Source: Methylorubrum extorquens
Lineage (GTDB): Bacteria > Pseudomonadota > Alphaproteobacteria > Rhizobiales > Beijerinckiaceae
Reading direction: 5' to 3'
DNA: 64,000 nucleotides
Assembly (NCBI RefSeq): GCF_024169925.1
Contig: NZ_JALJXF010000001.1
Span: forward strand, 3,230,001 to 3,294,000
Part shown: positions 30,940 to 41,195 of the stretch, piece by piece
Position numbering within the stretch: position 1 is the first letter of the stretch
Layout: every line of letters begins with the position of its first letter
Position numbers and translations under genes: made by a program
Notes under the pieces: generated by a model
Seen by the model: only the letters and a program-made list of their open reading frames with translations
Told to the model about the DNA's origin: nothing
The model's database searches: none

Positions 30940-33900
30940 TCAGGTCCGCCGGGGCCGAATCCGCCAGACGATCGCCGAGCGGTCGGCGGGATCGAGTGCG
31001 ATGCGGTGGTTCTTGCCGTAGAGCTCAAACGTGTAGCCCAGCAGCAGATCCTCGACCTCGACCGCCCCATCGTCGGGCAGGCCGAGCAGATGCAGCGGCA
31101 CCTCGTAGGTGCATTCCTGGCGGTTCTTCGGGTCGAGATTGACCATCACGAACACGCAGTTGTCGCGTTCCGGCGTCACCTTCGCGTAGGCGATGATGTT
31201 GTCGTTCCAGGCACCCGTGAAGTGGATGTTCCGGAAATCCCATAGCGCCGGGTTATCCCTGCGCGCTTGGTTGAGCTTGATGATGTGATCGCGGATGTTG
31301 CCAGGGCGATGGTAGTCCCACGCCTTCAGCTCGTATTTTTCGGAATCGAGATATTCTTCCTTGCCCGGATAGGGCGCAGCCTCACACAGCTCGAAGCCGT
31401 TATAGATGCCGTAGATGGAGGAGAGCGTCGCGGCGAGCGTCGCGCGCACGATAAAGCCCGGCCGCCCGCTTGTTTGAAGGTAGTAGGGATTGATGTCCGG
31501 CGTATTCGCAAAAAAGTTCGGGCGGTAATATTCGCCCATCTCGCCGGCCAGCTCGAGCGCGTACTCGGTCAGCTCCTGCTTCGTGTTGCGCCACGTGAAG
31601 TAGGTGTAGCTCTGCTGGTATCCGGCCTTAGCCAGCTTCTTCATCATCTTCGGCCGGGTGAAGGCCTCGGCGAGGAAGATCGCGTCGGGGTACTGGGCAT
31701 TCACCTCACCCAGCATCCACTCCCAGAACGGAATCGGCTTGGTGTGCGGATTATCGACTCGGAAGATGCGGGCCCCGTGGGCGCACCAGCCGAGGACGAT
31801 GTCGCGCAGCTCGATCCAGAGCGAGGGCAGCGCCCCGCCATAGAAGTGGACGTTGGAGATGTCCTCGTACTTCTTCGGTGGATTCTCGGCGAATTTCAGC
31901 GTGCCGTCGGGCCGCCATTCGAACCACTCGGGATGCTGCTTGATCCAGGGATGGTCGGGCGAGCACTGGATCGCGAAGTCGATCGCGACCTCCATGCCGT
32001 GGGCATGGCTAGCGGCGACGAGCTGGCGGAAATCTTCCAGCGTGCCGAGTTCCGGATGCACGGCCTCATGGCCGCCCTCCTCCGAGCCCACCGCGTAGAC
32101 CGAGCCGACGTCACCCTCCTTCGCCTTGAGGGTATTGTTCTTGCCCTTGCGGTTGGTCTTTCCGATCGGGTGGATCGGCGTGAAATAGAGCACGTCGAAG
32201 CCGAGTTCGCGGATCTCGGGCAGGCGCCGGATCACGTCCGCGAAGGTGCCGTGGCGGTTCGGATCGCCCGATTGCGAGCGCGGGAAGATCTCGTACCAAG
32301 CCGAGAATCGAGCCGCGAGCCGGTCGGCGATGACGGGGATGTTCACGGGATAGCGCGAGAGGTTCACCCGCTCGGCGTTTCGCCGGACCAGCGACATCGT
32401 CTCCGGCGCCAGGATCTTTTCCAGGAGCACAGGCGAGCCTTCCGGCTCAGCGGCGAGCGAGCGGATCAGCCCGTCGAGCCGCTGCTTGTCGGCGCCGGTC
32501 GCCAGATCCTCGGCGATCTGGATCAGCTCGACGCCCTCGATCGTCTCCAGCCGCACGTCCACGCCCGCGTCGCGCTTCTTCAGGGTATCACGCACCCAGG
32601 ACGAGAAGCCGTCACGCCACGCCTCGACCGTGAACTCGTAGCGGGCATTGCGTTCGAGCGGGAAGTGACCGGCCCAGCGGTCGTTGTCGACGAACACCAT
32701 CGGGTCGCGACGCCACGTCTCCTCGCCGACGACGCGGGAGAGGATCGCTGCGTTGATGATCTCGTGACCGTCGGAAAAGATGTCCGCCTCGACGCGGACC
32801 TGCTCGCCGACGACGCGCTTCACCGCCGAGCGCCCGCCATCGATCTCCGGCGTCACCGCCTCGATGACGACGCGGCCCGTGCCCTGCGGCACGGTCGAAG
32901 GCGGCGGTGCAGCGACCTTGGCGCGCTCGGCCACGAGGATGCGCAGTTCGCCCGGCTGAAGGTCGATGCTCGCGCCCGGATGGAAGGCGATCGGCTCGGC
33001 GTCGGGCGTGCGGTCGTCGAACGGGCCAAGCTGGCCGCCGGTGCGCTCGATGAGGCGGCCGGCATCGACCGGCGCCGGAGCGTCACCCGGATTGAACAGC
33101 AGCAGCGTCGCCGAATGCGCCGAAGCCGCGTGGCCGGTATCGGTGCGGAACAGGGCGGTGAACGGCGCATCGGGCGCCGAGAGCCGCATCTGCGCACCCT
33201 CGACATTGGCAGCCGGAATGGAAGCCTTTAGCCCGTTGATCGCCGTCACGTATGCGGAGATGTCGATTCCCGTATCGTGCTCACGCGAACCGGGCGTGGT
33301 CTCGACCACGTGGAGCGCACGGCGATAGCCCCACTCGTAGCCGATCGGCATCAGCACGCCGGCCGAGAAAAAGGCGGAGAGGGCGTAGCGTGTCTTCAGC
33401 CGTTGAGCGACCGCCTCCGCCCCACCGGGGATGTCGGCGGCGAGCCGGCTCATGTCGTGGTTCTCGGGGAAGGCGATGGAGGGCGCGACCACCCTCAGTC
33501 GCTCATACTGCTCCAGGGCCCAAGGCGCCTTCAGGTTCCACCACGCAAAGGAATTGAACAGATAGTCGAAGCCGGCCCCCGCCGTCGCCTGCGCCTCCTC
33601 GAAGGTGCAGCCCAACGTCTCGGCGGCGAACAGCGTGTCGGCCTCGCGCTGCTTAGCGGCCTGGATCAGCGCCCGCCACACATCCGGCGGCACCTTGTAA
33701 GCCGCGTCGCAACGGAAGCCGCGCACGCCGAGCCGTTGTAGCCGAGCAATGTAGCCGTCGAAGATACGGATCAGTTCACCCCGAGCGTGCTCGGAATGGT
33801 AGTCGAGCTCGATCAGGTCGCCCCAGACCGTGCGCTTTGACGGATCGTCGGGATCGATCGCTGCCGGGCTCACCGGCTTGCCCTCGGCGTCGCGCACGAA

Positions 33901-34314
33901 CAGGTCGGGCCTGTCGTGGAACAGGCGCGCGTTGTCGGCGGTGTGATTGATGACGAGGTCGCTCATCACCGACACGCCGTGCGACTCGGCTGCTCGGCAG
34001 AACCGCGTGATCTGCTCGTCGTCCGCCGTGCCGTCGCGATCGCGAAACCGCTCGTCGAGCGCGTCGAGATCGGCCACCGCATAGAGGCTGCGCGAGCCGC
34101 CGGTCTGGTGGAACGGGTTGAGATAGACCCAATTGAAGCCGAGCTCGGCGATGCGCGGCAGTTCCGCCGTCCATGCCGAGACCGTCCCAACGAGGAGCGG
34201 GAACAGGTTGTAGATGCGCGGGCCCTCCGCGCGGGGCGCGAAGGCGGCCGGAAGGGCCACCGTCTCCGCGCCGGTCCGGGTCGCGGGCGTCATCGCGGTG
34301 TTCGGTGCGTTCAT
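30940..34314 (-). CDS. glgE: GlgE maltosyltransferase with an N-terminal extra GH13 domain
   Basis: An 1124-residue protein. Residues ~479-1124 are a full GlgE (alpha-1,4-glucan:maltose-1-phosphate maltosyltransferase): the DUF3416 N-domain begins at GRVVIEAVTPEIDGG, and the catalytic set is Asp854 (IFRVDNPHTKP), Glu883 (FLAEAFTRP) and Asp940 (NTPDINPYY). Residues ~30-460 form a second GH13 barrel plus a beta-domain, with its own intact triad: Asp203 (GFRCDAAYKVP), Glu232 (FAAETLG) and Asp287 (PENHDMSRL). The substrate of the first domain is unknown. I chose the ATG at 34314, with GGAGG six bases upstream, over 34380. It lies directly upstream of treS::mak, which supplies maltose-1-phosphate. 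Confidence 0.93.
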   Translation of the reverse strand: MNAPNTAMTPATRTGAETVALPAAFAPRAEGPRIYNLFPLLVGTVSAWTAELPRIAELGFNWVYLNPFHQTGGSRSLYAVADLDALDERFRDRDGTADDEQITRFCRAAESHGVSVMSDLVINHTADNARLFHDRPDLFVRDAEGKPVSPAAIDPDDPSKRTVWGDLIELDYHSEHARGELIRIFDGYIARLQRLGVRGFRCDAAYKVPPDVWRALIQAAKQREADTLFAAETLGCTFEEAQATAGAGFDYLFNSFAWWNLKAPWALEQYERLRVVAPSIAFPENHDMSRLAADIPGGAEAVAQRLKTRYALSAFFSAGVLMPIGYEWGYRRALHVVETTPGSREHDTGIDISAYVTAINGLKASIPAANVEGAQMRLSAPDAPFTALFRTDTGHAASAHSATLLLFNPGDAPAPVDAGRLIERTGGQLGPFDDRTPDAEPIAFHPGASIDLQPGELRILVAERAKVAAPPPSTVPQGTGRVVIEAVTPEIDGGRSAVKRVVGEQVRVEADIFSDGHEIINAAILSRVVGEETWRRDPMVFVDNDRWAGHFPLERNARYEFTVEAWRDGFSSWVRDTLKKRDAGVDVRLETIEGVELIQIAEDLATGADKQRLDGLIRSLAAEPEGSPVLLEKILAPETMSLVRRNAERVNLSRYPVNIPVIADRLAARFSAWYEIFPRSQSGDPNRHGTFADVIRRLPEIRELGFDVLYFTPIHPIGKTNRKGKNNTLKAKEGDVGSVYAVGSEEGGHEAVHPELGTLEDFRQLVAASHAHGMEVAIDFAIQCSPDHPWIKQHPEWFEWRPDGTLKFAENPPKKYEDISNVHFYGGALPSLWIELRDIVLGWCAHGARIFRVDNPHTKPIPFWEWMLGEVNAQYPDAIFLAEAFTRPKMMKKLAKAGYQQSYTYFTWRNTKQELTEYALELAGEMGEYYRPNFFANTPDINPYYLQTSGRPGFIVRATLAATLSSIYGIYNGFELCEAAPYPGKEEYLDSEKYELKAWDYHRPGNIRDHIIKLNQARRDNPALWDFRNIHFTGAWNDNIIAYAKVTPERDNCVFVMVNLDPKNRQECTYEVPLHLLGLPDDGAVEVEDLLLGYTFELYGKNHRIALDPADRSAIVWRIRPRRT

Positions 34315-34452
34315 GGATCGCCTCCGTCTTGTCGCTTTTCGCCAAGCGCGTTCTGATGAATCGAGGCCGTGGTCAGGCATTGACGAAACGCCGACCGACC
34401 AAGCTTGCTCACCGCCTGCGTGGGCAGGGAGCCGATGTTTCGTGCGGCGGCC

Positions 34453-37400
34453 TCAGGCGGCGCGCCGCAACACCAGATAGGGCAGTTTCGCGAAGTGCCG
34501 ACCGAGGTCGAGCCCGTCGCCCTCCGCCGTGATCTCGCCGCCGCCGACCACGTCCACCCACCGGCTGCCGGCCGGCACGGGCAGGACGGTTCCGGCGAAG
34601 GCTTCGCTGGACCAACCCGATTCGGACGTCATCCGTGCGACGAGCCTTGGCACCGCGACCAGCAGATCGTCCTCACCCGAAGTGACGGCCGAGCGGGTAA
34701 ACGCGATGACGTGATCCGCACGCGCGCCTTCAGCCGGCAGCGCACGATAATCCGCATCGGCGTAGAAGGCCGGGCGCGCAGCCCGGTCGGCGAGCAACCG
34801 AGCCAGCGTCGCCTGCTTCACGCGTCCGTCCGGCCAGGAACCGATCAACGCGTCCGGCGTGCCACCGGCCTCAAGCGCCCGAGCCCGCTCCTCGTAATTG
34901 ACAGGCCGACGGTTGTCGGGATCGACGAAGGAGAAGTCCCAGAACTCGGTACCCTGATACGTGTCCGGAATGCCGGGAAGGGTGCATTTGAGGACCGTGC
35001 GGCCGAGGCCCGCGATCATGCCGAGGAAGGCGAGACGACGCACGAGCGGCCGCAGCCGATTGAGGCAATCCGAGCCGGGCACGACCAGGGCCGCAAAAAG
35101 CGCGTGGACGGCGCTTTCGTAGCCCTCATCGACATTGACCCAGCTCGACCGGCGCTTGCCCTCGCGCAGGGCCTTCTCGGCATAGGCGTCGAGGCGTTTG
35201 CGGAAATCCTCGATCGCGTCCGGGTCGTCACCGTCCAGAAGCTCGAGCGGCCATGCGCCGAGAATCGCTTGCAGGAACATCCACTGGTCGTTCGGGTCCG
35301 GTGCCGGCTCGCCTTCGACCTGCTTGATGAGCGGCTCGGACGCGCGCCGCCACGTATCCCAGGCGCGGGCCCATTCCTCCGGCAGTTCGGACAGGGCGAG
35401 CTGGCGCGTGCGGGCATCCTCGCCGCGCTTGGTGTCGTGGGTGGCCGTGGTGATCATCGCGTTCGGCCAGTCGCGAGCCCGCGCCGCCTGAAGCGCGTGG
35501 AAATGCTCCGCGTCGAGGCCGTACTCGCCGGGATCGCCGCCGACCTCGTTGAGGCCGAGCAGTTCGACGAAGCGATAGAACAACGTGTCTTCCAGGCTTT
35601 TCGCCATCACCGGACCGGTGAGCTGCTGGAAGCGGCGGCGGAAGCGCAGAACCACCTGCTGATCCGGGTGACCGGCACTGCCGAGATCGATCCGGCCGAG
35701 CAAGGCATCGGCGGCGAAGTCGTGTACCGAACGATCCGGCAAGGCGCTCCAGCGCTTGGCCTTGCGCACCGCGCCCTCGATCAGACGGACATCCTCGGCC
35801 TCGATCTCCGTCTCTTCGAGATCACCGGGCAGGTAGGAGCGATAGACGGGAAAGCGCGCCACGATCTCGATCAGCGCCCGACGGATCGCATTGGTGGAGA
35901 AGTCGCGGGTGCGCCGGTCCGAATCGGCGATCTGCTTGAGATCGCCGGTCATCACCTCGAGTTCCGAGGCGAAGCTGATCTCAAGAATCTCCGCCTTTGC
36001 GGCGCGGAACTGGAAGCCGTAAGGCTCATCCATATCGGTGGCCCACCGATAGAACTTCTCGATGCGCGGCTTCAGCGCCCGATCGACCAAGATGCCGTCG
36101 AGCTGATTCAGGACATCGTAGCCGGTGGTGCCGGCAACCGGCCAATCGCGCAACTTCTCGCCGGGCTCGAGGATCTTCTCGACAACGATATAGAAGCCTG
36201 GACCGACGGCGGCCTGGAGCGCACGGGCATAGCCCAACGGGTCGGCAAGCCCGTCGATATGGTCGATGCGCAGGCCGTCGATCCGGCCCTCGCCGATGAG
36301 ACGGAACAGAAGGTCGTGCGAGCGGACGAACACGTCCGACAGCTCGACGCGCAGGCCGGCCAGCGAGTTCACGTCGAAGAAGCGACGGTAGTTGATGTCG
36401 CTGGACGCGATCCGCCAATGCGCGAGCCGGTAGGATTGCTGTTCGAGCAGCCGGTGCAGCGGCCCGAAGCTGTCGGGATAGTCCCGGTTGCCGTTGAGAA
36501 GGTGCAGCGCCCGGTAGATCGAGGCTGCGATCTGCGGGGAGGCACGCACCGTGCCCGCCAGCTGGCGCTTCAGCTCCTCGGCGGCCTCCGGCATGGCACG
36601 GCGGCGCTCGAGATTGGTCTCCTCACCCATGGCCCGCAGGCGCTCGGTGATGGAGAGGACTTCCGCCGACATATCGTCGCCGATCTCGCCGAGCGCGGCG
36701 AGCGCCCGGTTGAGGATCGTCGGGTATTGCAGCGGGCAGATCGGAAACTGGTGCTCGTAGTGCCAGATGCTGAAGGCGCCGGCCGCCTCGTCGAATTTCA
36801 GCTCCAGCGTGCCCTTCTCCAAAGCCTCGCCGTACCGCTCGCCGAGGAAGGGGATGACGAGCTTACCGTTGGCGCCGAGCCGCTCCCAATCGATGTCGAA
36901 GGCGTTGGCCGCGGGCGAGAGACCGCCCCATTCGAGCACCGAGAGCCACCACGGATTGTCGGCGCCGCCGACACCCATGTGGTTCGGCACGATGTCGAGG
37001 AGCAGCTTCAGGCCATGGGCGTGGAGCGCATCGGTGAAGCTGCGGAAGCCCTCCTCGCCGCCGATCTCCGGATTGATCTGGGAGTGATCGACGATGTCGT
37101 AGCCGTGGGTCGAGCCCGGTCGTGCCCGCTGCAGCGGCGAGGCGTAGACGTGGCTGATGCCGAGCCTCGCGAGGTACGGGACGGTCTTCTCTGCATCCGC
37201 GAAGGTGAAGCCCTCGTGGAACTGCAGGCGGTAGGTCGCCCGCGGTGGGGCCGAAGCGAGGCGCGCGGCGCCCGAGCGCGGACCGCGCTCCTCCGCCGAG
37301 AGGGCGGCGGCGAGCTTGGCGAGCGGCCCGCCGGGCGCGGCGATGGCTTCGAGGTTTCGGTCGAGCTTGCGCCGCCAGTTCGGATAACCCTCGGTCGAGC

Positions 37401-39393
37401 CGGGCACGTTGGCCTGCGACAGCTCTCCGACGACGTCTTCGTACTGCACGGCGGTCAGGATGGACGGCGCGCGGGCGAGATAGCGAGCCGCCGCTTCGAG
37501 CGGTGCGTGTTCCGGCGGCTCGGAACTCGGCAGGAGCTGCTGGGCCGCCAGCGCCTCCGACAGGCGCCAGCGCTCGGCGACGCGCTCGGTGCGCTCCGTC
37601 TCGGCCCGTTCGGCATCGTAGAGGCCCAACGATTGCCGGGTATCGGTATCGACGCCGCGCCACCAGCCGACGAAAGTCGGGAGGTCGTGGGTGGTGATCG
37701 CGGTCAGCGCATCCTTCGGATAGGCCTCAGGCGCCTTGAAGGCGCCGCCGGGCTCCCGCTCGAAAGCGAGGATGCGGTAGCTGAGGATACCCGACTGCAT
37801 CAGCGCATCGGAGAAGCCCTCCGGCGCGGTGCCGAGATCCTCGGCGATGACGAGACACTTGGAGCGGTGGCTTTCCAGCCGCAGCACGGCCAGCATCGGC
37901 TCGAAAGGCATCGCGACATAGGCACCCTCGCGCGCCGACCGCCCGAGCGGAATCAGGAACAGCCGTGCAAGCTGGAAGGCGTGGTCGATGCGGATCGCGC
38001 CGGCATGGCGCATGTTCGCCTTCACCAGGGCCCGGAAGGCCTTCAGGCCGTCGCGCTCCATTTCGAGCGGGTCGAAGGCCGGCAGGCCCCAGTCCTGGCC
38101 CTTGGGCGCGAGCAGGTCAGGCGGGGCACCGATGGAGACGCCGTTGGCGAAGCGCTCCGGATGCGACCAGATTTCTGAGCCACCTCGGTCGGCGCCGACT
38201 GCGAGATCGCGATAGAGGCCGAGCCGCATGCCCGCCGCCAGTGCCAGCTCGGAGGAGGCCTCAAGCTGGCTGTCGGCAAGGTACTGCAGGAAGACGTGGT
38301 AGAGGATCCGCTCCGCGTGCGTCTCGGAGAAGGCCCGCACGGCGTCGGTGCCGGCGCGGCGATATTCCTCCGGCCAATCGCCGAGCCAGTGCGCGCCCTT
38401 GGCCCGGAAATGTTCGGAGAGCGCGTCGAAGGTGGCGTGCGACGTGAGGTTCTCGCCGCCTTCCTCGCGAAACGCCGCGAAACCGGCATCCTTGCCGGCT
38501 CGCGCGTCGGACGTCTCCCAGTAGGCTTCGAGGATAGGCGAAAGCACCTCCCACACGCCGGCATGATCGACGAGCGAGGTGTCGCGTAGCGTCTCGATGC
38601 GGGCGCGATGGCTTTCCAGGATCTCGGCGGCGCGGCTTCCGGCAAAGCCCGGCAGCGCACCCGGCTCGATGTAGAGGGTTTCGAGGAAGAGGCGCGAGGA
38701 AGGCGAATAGGGTGAGATCTTTGCCCGGTCCGTGGGAAACAGGGCGTGGGCCGGGCTGAGCCCGAGGAACGAGGCACCGCGCAAGGCCGCATCGCGGGCG
38801 GCACGGCCGGCATCCGCGTAGGTGCCGATGCCGAGATTGCTCGGCGAGCGCAGGCCGTAGAGCTGGGCGGCGAGCCCCCAATCGCGGGCGCCGTCCTCGG
38901 CATAGGCGCGCGGGCGCCAGCACCGCTGCGGCGCCGAGACGATCCAGGCCTGGGCCCGGCGGTCGCCGACCGTGGCGGTGAGCCTGTGATAACCCGGCGT
39001 CAGCGGCGGCAGGTCGAACCCTGCGCCGTCCTCCGATGCCGTCAACGTGGCACGGCCCTCGCGGGACCGGTCGTGCTCGTCCACCAGCCGCCACGCGACG
39101 GCGCCGGAGGTCACGCCCATCCGTACCGGCACGCGCACGCCACGCCGTGCCTCGGCCGCCAGAAGCGGCGGGATCACATTGGAGCGTACCGCCTCGACGG
39201 CGGCGAGGCTGCCGCGGATCGCTTCGTCGTCCGCTGCTGAAAATCCGAGGGCTTCGAGCATGCCGCGGCGCACATCGAGCGGCGTCTCGACCCGCTTCCC
39301 GAAAGCATCGGTGAAGCCGTCGGCGATGCCGACGAGGTCGGCGAGGCGTTCGAGATCACTCACGTTCGCGGCACTCACGTCAGAGAGGTTCAC
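34453..39393 (-). CDS. treY: 4-alpha-glucanotransferase fused to maltooligosyltrehalose synthase (MalQ-TreY)
   Basis: A 1646-residue fusion. Residues ~1-700 are a GH77 amylomaltase (MalQ): GAIRIDHAFQL (nucleophile Asp), VIAEDLGTAP (Glu) and TTHDLPTFVGWW (Asp). Residues ~720-1646 are TreY: ATYRLQFHEGFTF at the N-terminus, GLRIDHIDGLADP (Asp), YIVVEKILEPGE (Glu) and ATHDTKRGEDARTR (Asp). TreY converts the reducing end of a maltodextrin into a trehalose unit; MalQ would rebuild short dextrins into usable ones. The GTG at 39393 overlaps the treZ TGA by four bases and has GGTGG upstream. Both active sites look intact. Confidence 0.93.
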   Translation of the reverse strand: MNLSDVSAANVSDLERLADLVGIADGFTDAFGKRVETPLDVRRGMLEALGFSAADDEAIRGSLAAVEAVRSNVIPPLLAAEARRGVRVPVRMGVTSGAVAWRLVDEHDRSREGRATLTASEDGAGFDLPPLTPGYHRLTATVGDRRAQAWIVSAPQRCWRPRAYAEDGARDWGLAAQLYGLRSPSNLGIGTYADAGRAARDAALRGASFLGLSPAHALFPTDRAKISPYSPSSRLFLETLYIEPGALPGFAGSRAAEILESHRARIETLRDTSLVDHAGVWEVLSPILEAYWETSDARAGKDAGFAAFREEGGENLTSHATFDALSEHFRAKGAHWLGDWPEEYRRAGTDAVRAFSETHAERILYHVFLQYLADSQLEASSELALAAGMRLGLYRDLAVGADRGGSEIWSHPERFANGVSIGAPPDLLAPKGQDWGLPAFDPLEMERDGLKAFRALVKANMRHAGAIRIDHAFQLARLFLIPLGRSAREGAYVAMPFEPMLAVLRLESHRSKCLVIAEDLGTAPEGFSDALMQSGILSYRILAFEREPGGAFKAPEAYPKDALTAITTHDLPTFVGWWRGVDTDTRQSLGLYDAERAETERTERVAERWRLSEALAAQQLLPSSEPPEHAPLEAAARYLARAPSILTAVQYEDVVGELSQANVPGSTEGYPNWRRKLDRNLEAIAAPGGPLAKLAAALSAEERGPRSGAARLASAPPRATYRLQFHEGFTFADAEKTVPYLARLGISHVYASPLQRARPGSTHGYDIVDHSQINPEIGGEEGFRSFTDALHAHGLKLLLDIVPNHMGVGGADNPWWLSVLEWGGLSPAANAFDIDWERLGANGKLVIPFLGERYGEALEKGTLELKFDEAAGAFSIWHYEHQFPICPLQYPTILNRALAALGEIGDDMSAEVLSITERLRAMGEETNLERRRAMPEAAEELKRQLAGTVRASPQIAASIYRALHLLNGNRDYPDSFGPLHRLLEQQSYRLAHWRIASSDINYRRFFDVNSLAGLRVELSDVFVRSHDLLFRLIGEGRIDGLRIDHIDGLADPLGYARALQAAVGPGFYIVVEKILEPGEKLRDWPVAGTTGYDVLNQLDGILVDRALKPRIEKFYRWATDMDEPYGFQFRAAKAEILEISFASELEVMTGDLKQIADSDRRTRDFSTNAIRRALIEIVARFPVYRSYLPGDLEETEIEAEDVRLIEGAVRKAKRWSALPDRSVHDFAADALLGRIDLGSAGHPDQQVVLRFRRRFQQLTGPVMAKSLEDTLFYRFVELLGLNEVGGDPGEYGLDAEHFHALQAARARDWPNAMITTATHDTKRGEDARTRQLALSELPEEWARAWDTWRRASEPLIKQVEGEPAPDPNDQWMFLQAILGAWPLELLDGDDPDAIEDFRKRLDAYAEKALREGKRRSSWVNVDEGYESAVHALFAALVVPGSDCLNRLRPLVRRLAFLGMIAGLGRTVLKCTLPGIPDTYQGTEFWDFSFVDPDNRRPVNYEERARALEAGGTPDALIGSWPDGRVKQATLARLLADRAARPAFYADADYRALPAEGARADHVIAFTRSAVTSGEDDLLVAVPRLVARMTSESGWSSEAFAGTVLPVPAGSRWVDVVGGGEITAEGDGLDLGRHFAKLPYLVLRRAA

Positions 39394-41195
39394 TTGCTGC
39401 CACCAATCAGGAAGACGCCTGTCCAGGACGGCAGTTGCAACGCCTGTCGCACGGCCCCGCTCGACCAGATCACCTGGCCGCCGTCGGCGTCCGCCGAGAA
39501 TTCCGCGTCGCCGACATTGGCGATGAAGCGCAGCCAGCCGTCGGCGTAGCGCCACGTGCAATCCACGACACCCGGCGCCGGTATCTTGGCATCGGCCCCG
39601 AGGTAGCGGCTCTTGGTGAGGGGCACCACGCTCTGCCGACGGATCTGGAGGATGTTTCGGGTGTCGGCCCAGACCGCGCGATGCGGCTCGGTCTCGGCCT
39701 CGTCCCAGTCGATCTTCGAATCCTCGAAAGTCCGAGCCTCTGTCGGATCGGGGATCACCGACGTGTCGTCGGCAAAGGCCGCGAAGCTCTTGAACTCCCG
39801 GCGCCGCCCTTCGCGCACCGCCTTGTTCAGTTCCTCATCGGGGGCGAAATCCACGAAGAACAGGAACGGCGTGGAGGCCGACCATTCCTCGCCCATCCAC
39901 AGCATCGGGATCTGCGGCGCGAGTAGCAGTCCGGCGCGGGCGAGCGCCAGCTTCTTAGGGTCGGCGAGGTGGCTCAGGCGCTCGCCGAGCGCACGGTTGC
40001 CGACCTGATCGTGGTTCTGGAGGAAGGTGACGAAGGCCGAAGGCGGCAGATGCGCCGAAGGCTCGCCGCGCGGGTGGTTGTCGAGGGTCGGGAAGGGCTC
40101 GCCCTGATAGGCGAAGCCCTCCGCAAGGCAGCGGGCCAGATGCTCGACCGGCTTGTCGGCGAAGCTCTCGTAGTAGCCGGCATCCTCGCCGGTTAGCAGC
40201 ACGTGCCAGCAATGGTGCAGGTCGTCCGCCCACTGCGCGCTGTGGAGCACGGGGGACGCGTTGTCGTCGCGCTCCAGCCAGCGGGCCTGGTTGGCCTCGT
40301 TCTCGAGGATCAGGTGGACGTGCCGCTCCGGGAAGGCCGTGCGGATCGTGTCGCCGAGTTCCGCCAGGAAGTGCTTCTCGGAATCGTCGAGGATCGCATG
40401 CACCGCGTCGAAGCGGATGCCGTCGAAATGGTACTCCTTCAGCCAGTAAAGCGCGTTCTCGATGAAGAAGTCCCGCACGACCGGGCCCGATTCCTTACCG
40501 TCGAAATTGATGCCGGCGCCCCACGGCGTCTGATGACGCTCGGTGAAGAAGGTCTTGGCGTAGGAATGCAGGTAGTTTCCGGCCGGGCCGAAATGATTGT
40601 AGACGCAATCGATCAGCACCATCAGGCCCTTGGAATGGGCGGTGTCGATCAGGCGCTTGAGGTCGTCCGGGCGGCCATAGACCGCGTCCGGGGCATAGGG
40701 CAGCACGCCGTCGTAGCCCCAGTTGCGCGTTCCCTTGAAGTCGGCGAGCGGCAGCAGCTCGATCGCCGTGACGCCGAGATCGACCAGATCGTCGAGGCGC
40801 TTCTCGAGCCCGGCATAGGTGCCCTCGGGCGTCGCCGTGCCGACATGCACCTCGTAGACGATGGCCTCTTCCCAGGGCCGCCCCGTCCACTCACCGTCGG
40901 ACCATGCGTAGGCGCCGGGGTCGATCACCTCCGACGGCGCGGAGACGTCCTCGGGCTGGAAGCGGGAGGCCGGGTCCGGCACTACGAGGTCGCCGTCGAT
41001 GCGGAAGCCGTAGCGCGCGCCGGCCGTCACCCCCGGAAGCGTCGTCCGGCGCCAGCCTTCGCCGACGTCGGGGATCGGATGATCCGTCCCATCCACGACG
41101 AGGGTCACATCCCTGGCGGTCGGTGCCCAGAGGGCGAACCGCACACCGTCCTCGGCAAACTCGCTGCCGAATCGCATCGTATGGGCGCGCCGCAT
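39390..41195 (-). CDS. treZ: Malto-oligosyltrehalose trehalohydrolase
   Basis: Releases trehalose from the maltooligosyltrehalose made by TreY. The 601-residue protein has an N-terminal CBM48-like module (FALWAPTARDVTLVVDG) and a GH13 barrel with GIRFDAVHAILDD (nucleophile Asp), LILENEANQAR (Glu) and FLQNHDQVGNRALG (Asp). The ATG at 41195 has GGTGG four bases upstream; an internal ATG at 41177 is the alternative. It is first in the cluster and overlaps malQ::treY by four bases, so TreZ and TreY are translationally coupled. Confidence 0.94.
   Translation of the reverse strand: MRRAHTMRFGSEFAEDGVRFALWAPTARDVTLVVDGTDHPIPDVGEGWRRTTLPGVTAGARYGFRIDGDLVVPDPASRFQPEDVSAPSEVIDPGAYAWSDGEWTGRPWEEAIVYEVHVGTATPEGTYAGLEKRLDDLVDLGVTAIELLPLADFKGTRNWGYDGVLPYAPDAVYGRPDDLKRLIDTAHSKGLMVLIDCVYNHFGPAGNYLHSYAKTFFTERHQTPWGAGINFDGKESGPVVRDFFIENALYWLKEYHFDGIRFDAVHAILDDSEKHFLAELGDTIRTAFPERHVHLILENEANQARWLERDDNASPVLHSAQWADDLHHCWHVLLTGEDAGYYESFADKPVEHLARCLAEGFAYQGEPFPTLDNHPRGEPSAHLPPSAFVTFLQNHDQVGNRALGERLSHLADPKKLALARAGLLLAPQIPMLWMGEEWSASTPFLFFVDFAPDEELNKAVREGRRREFKSFAAFADDTSVIPDPTEARTFEDSKIDWDEAETEPHRAVWADTRNILQIRRQSVVPLTKSRYLGADAKIPAPGVVDCTWRYADGWLRFIANVGDAEFSADADGGQVIWSSGAVRQALQLPSWTGVFLIGGSK

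Noticed and set aside
31267..33231. A 654-codon open frame on the plus strand opposite glgE, and others like it (28218-31142 plus, 52448-55267 minus)
   Set aside because: They lie antisense to genes with firm protein families and have low-complexity Arg/Ala/Gly/His composition. High-GC third positions create such frames routinely.
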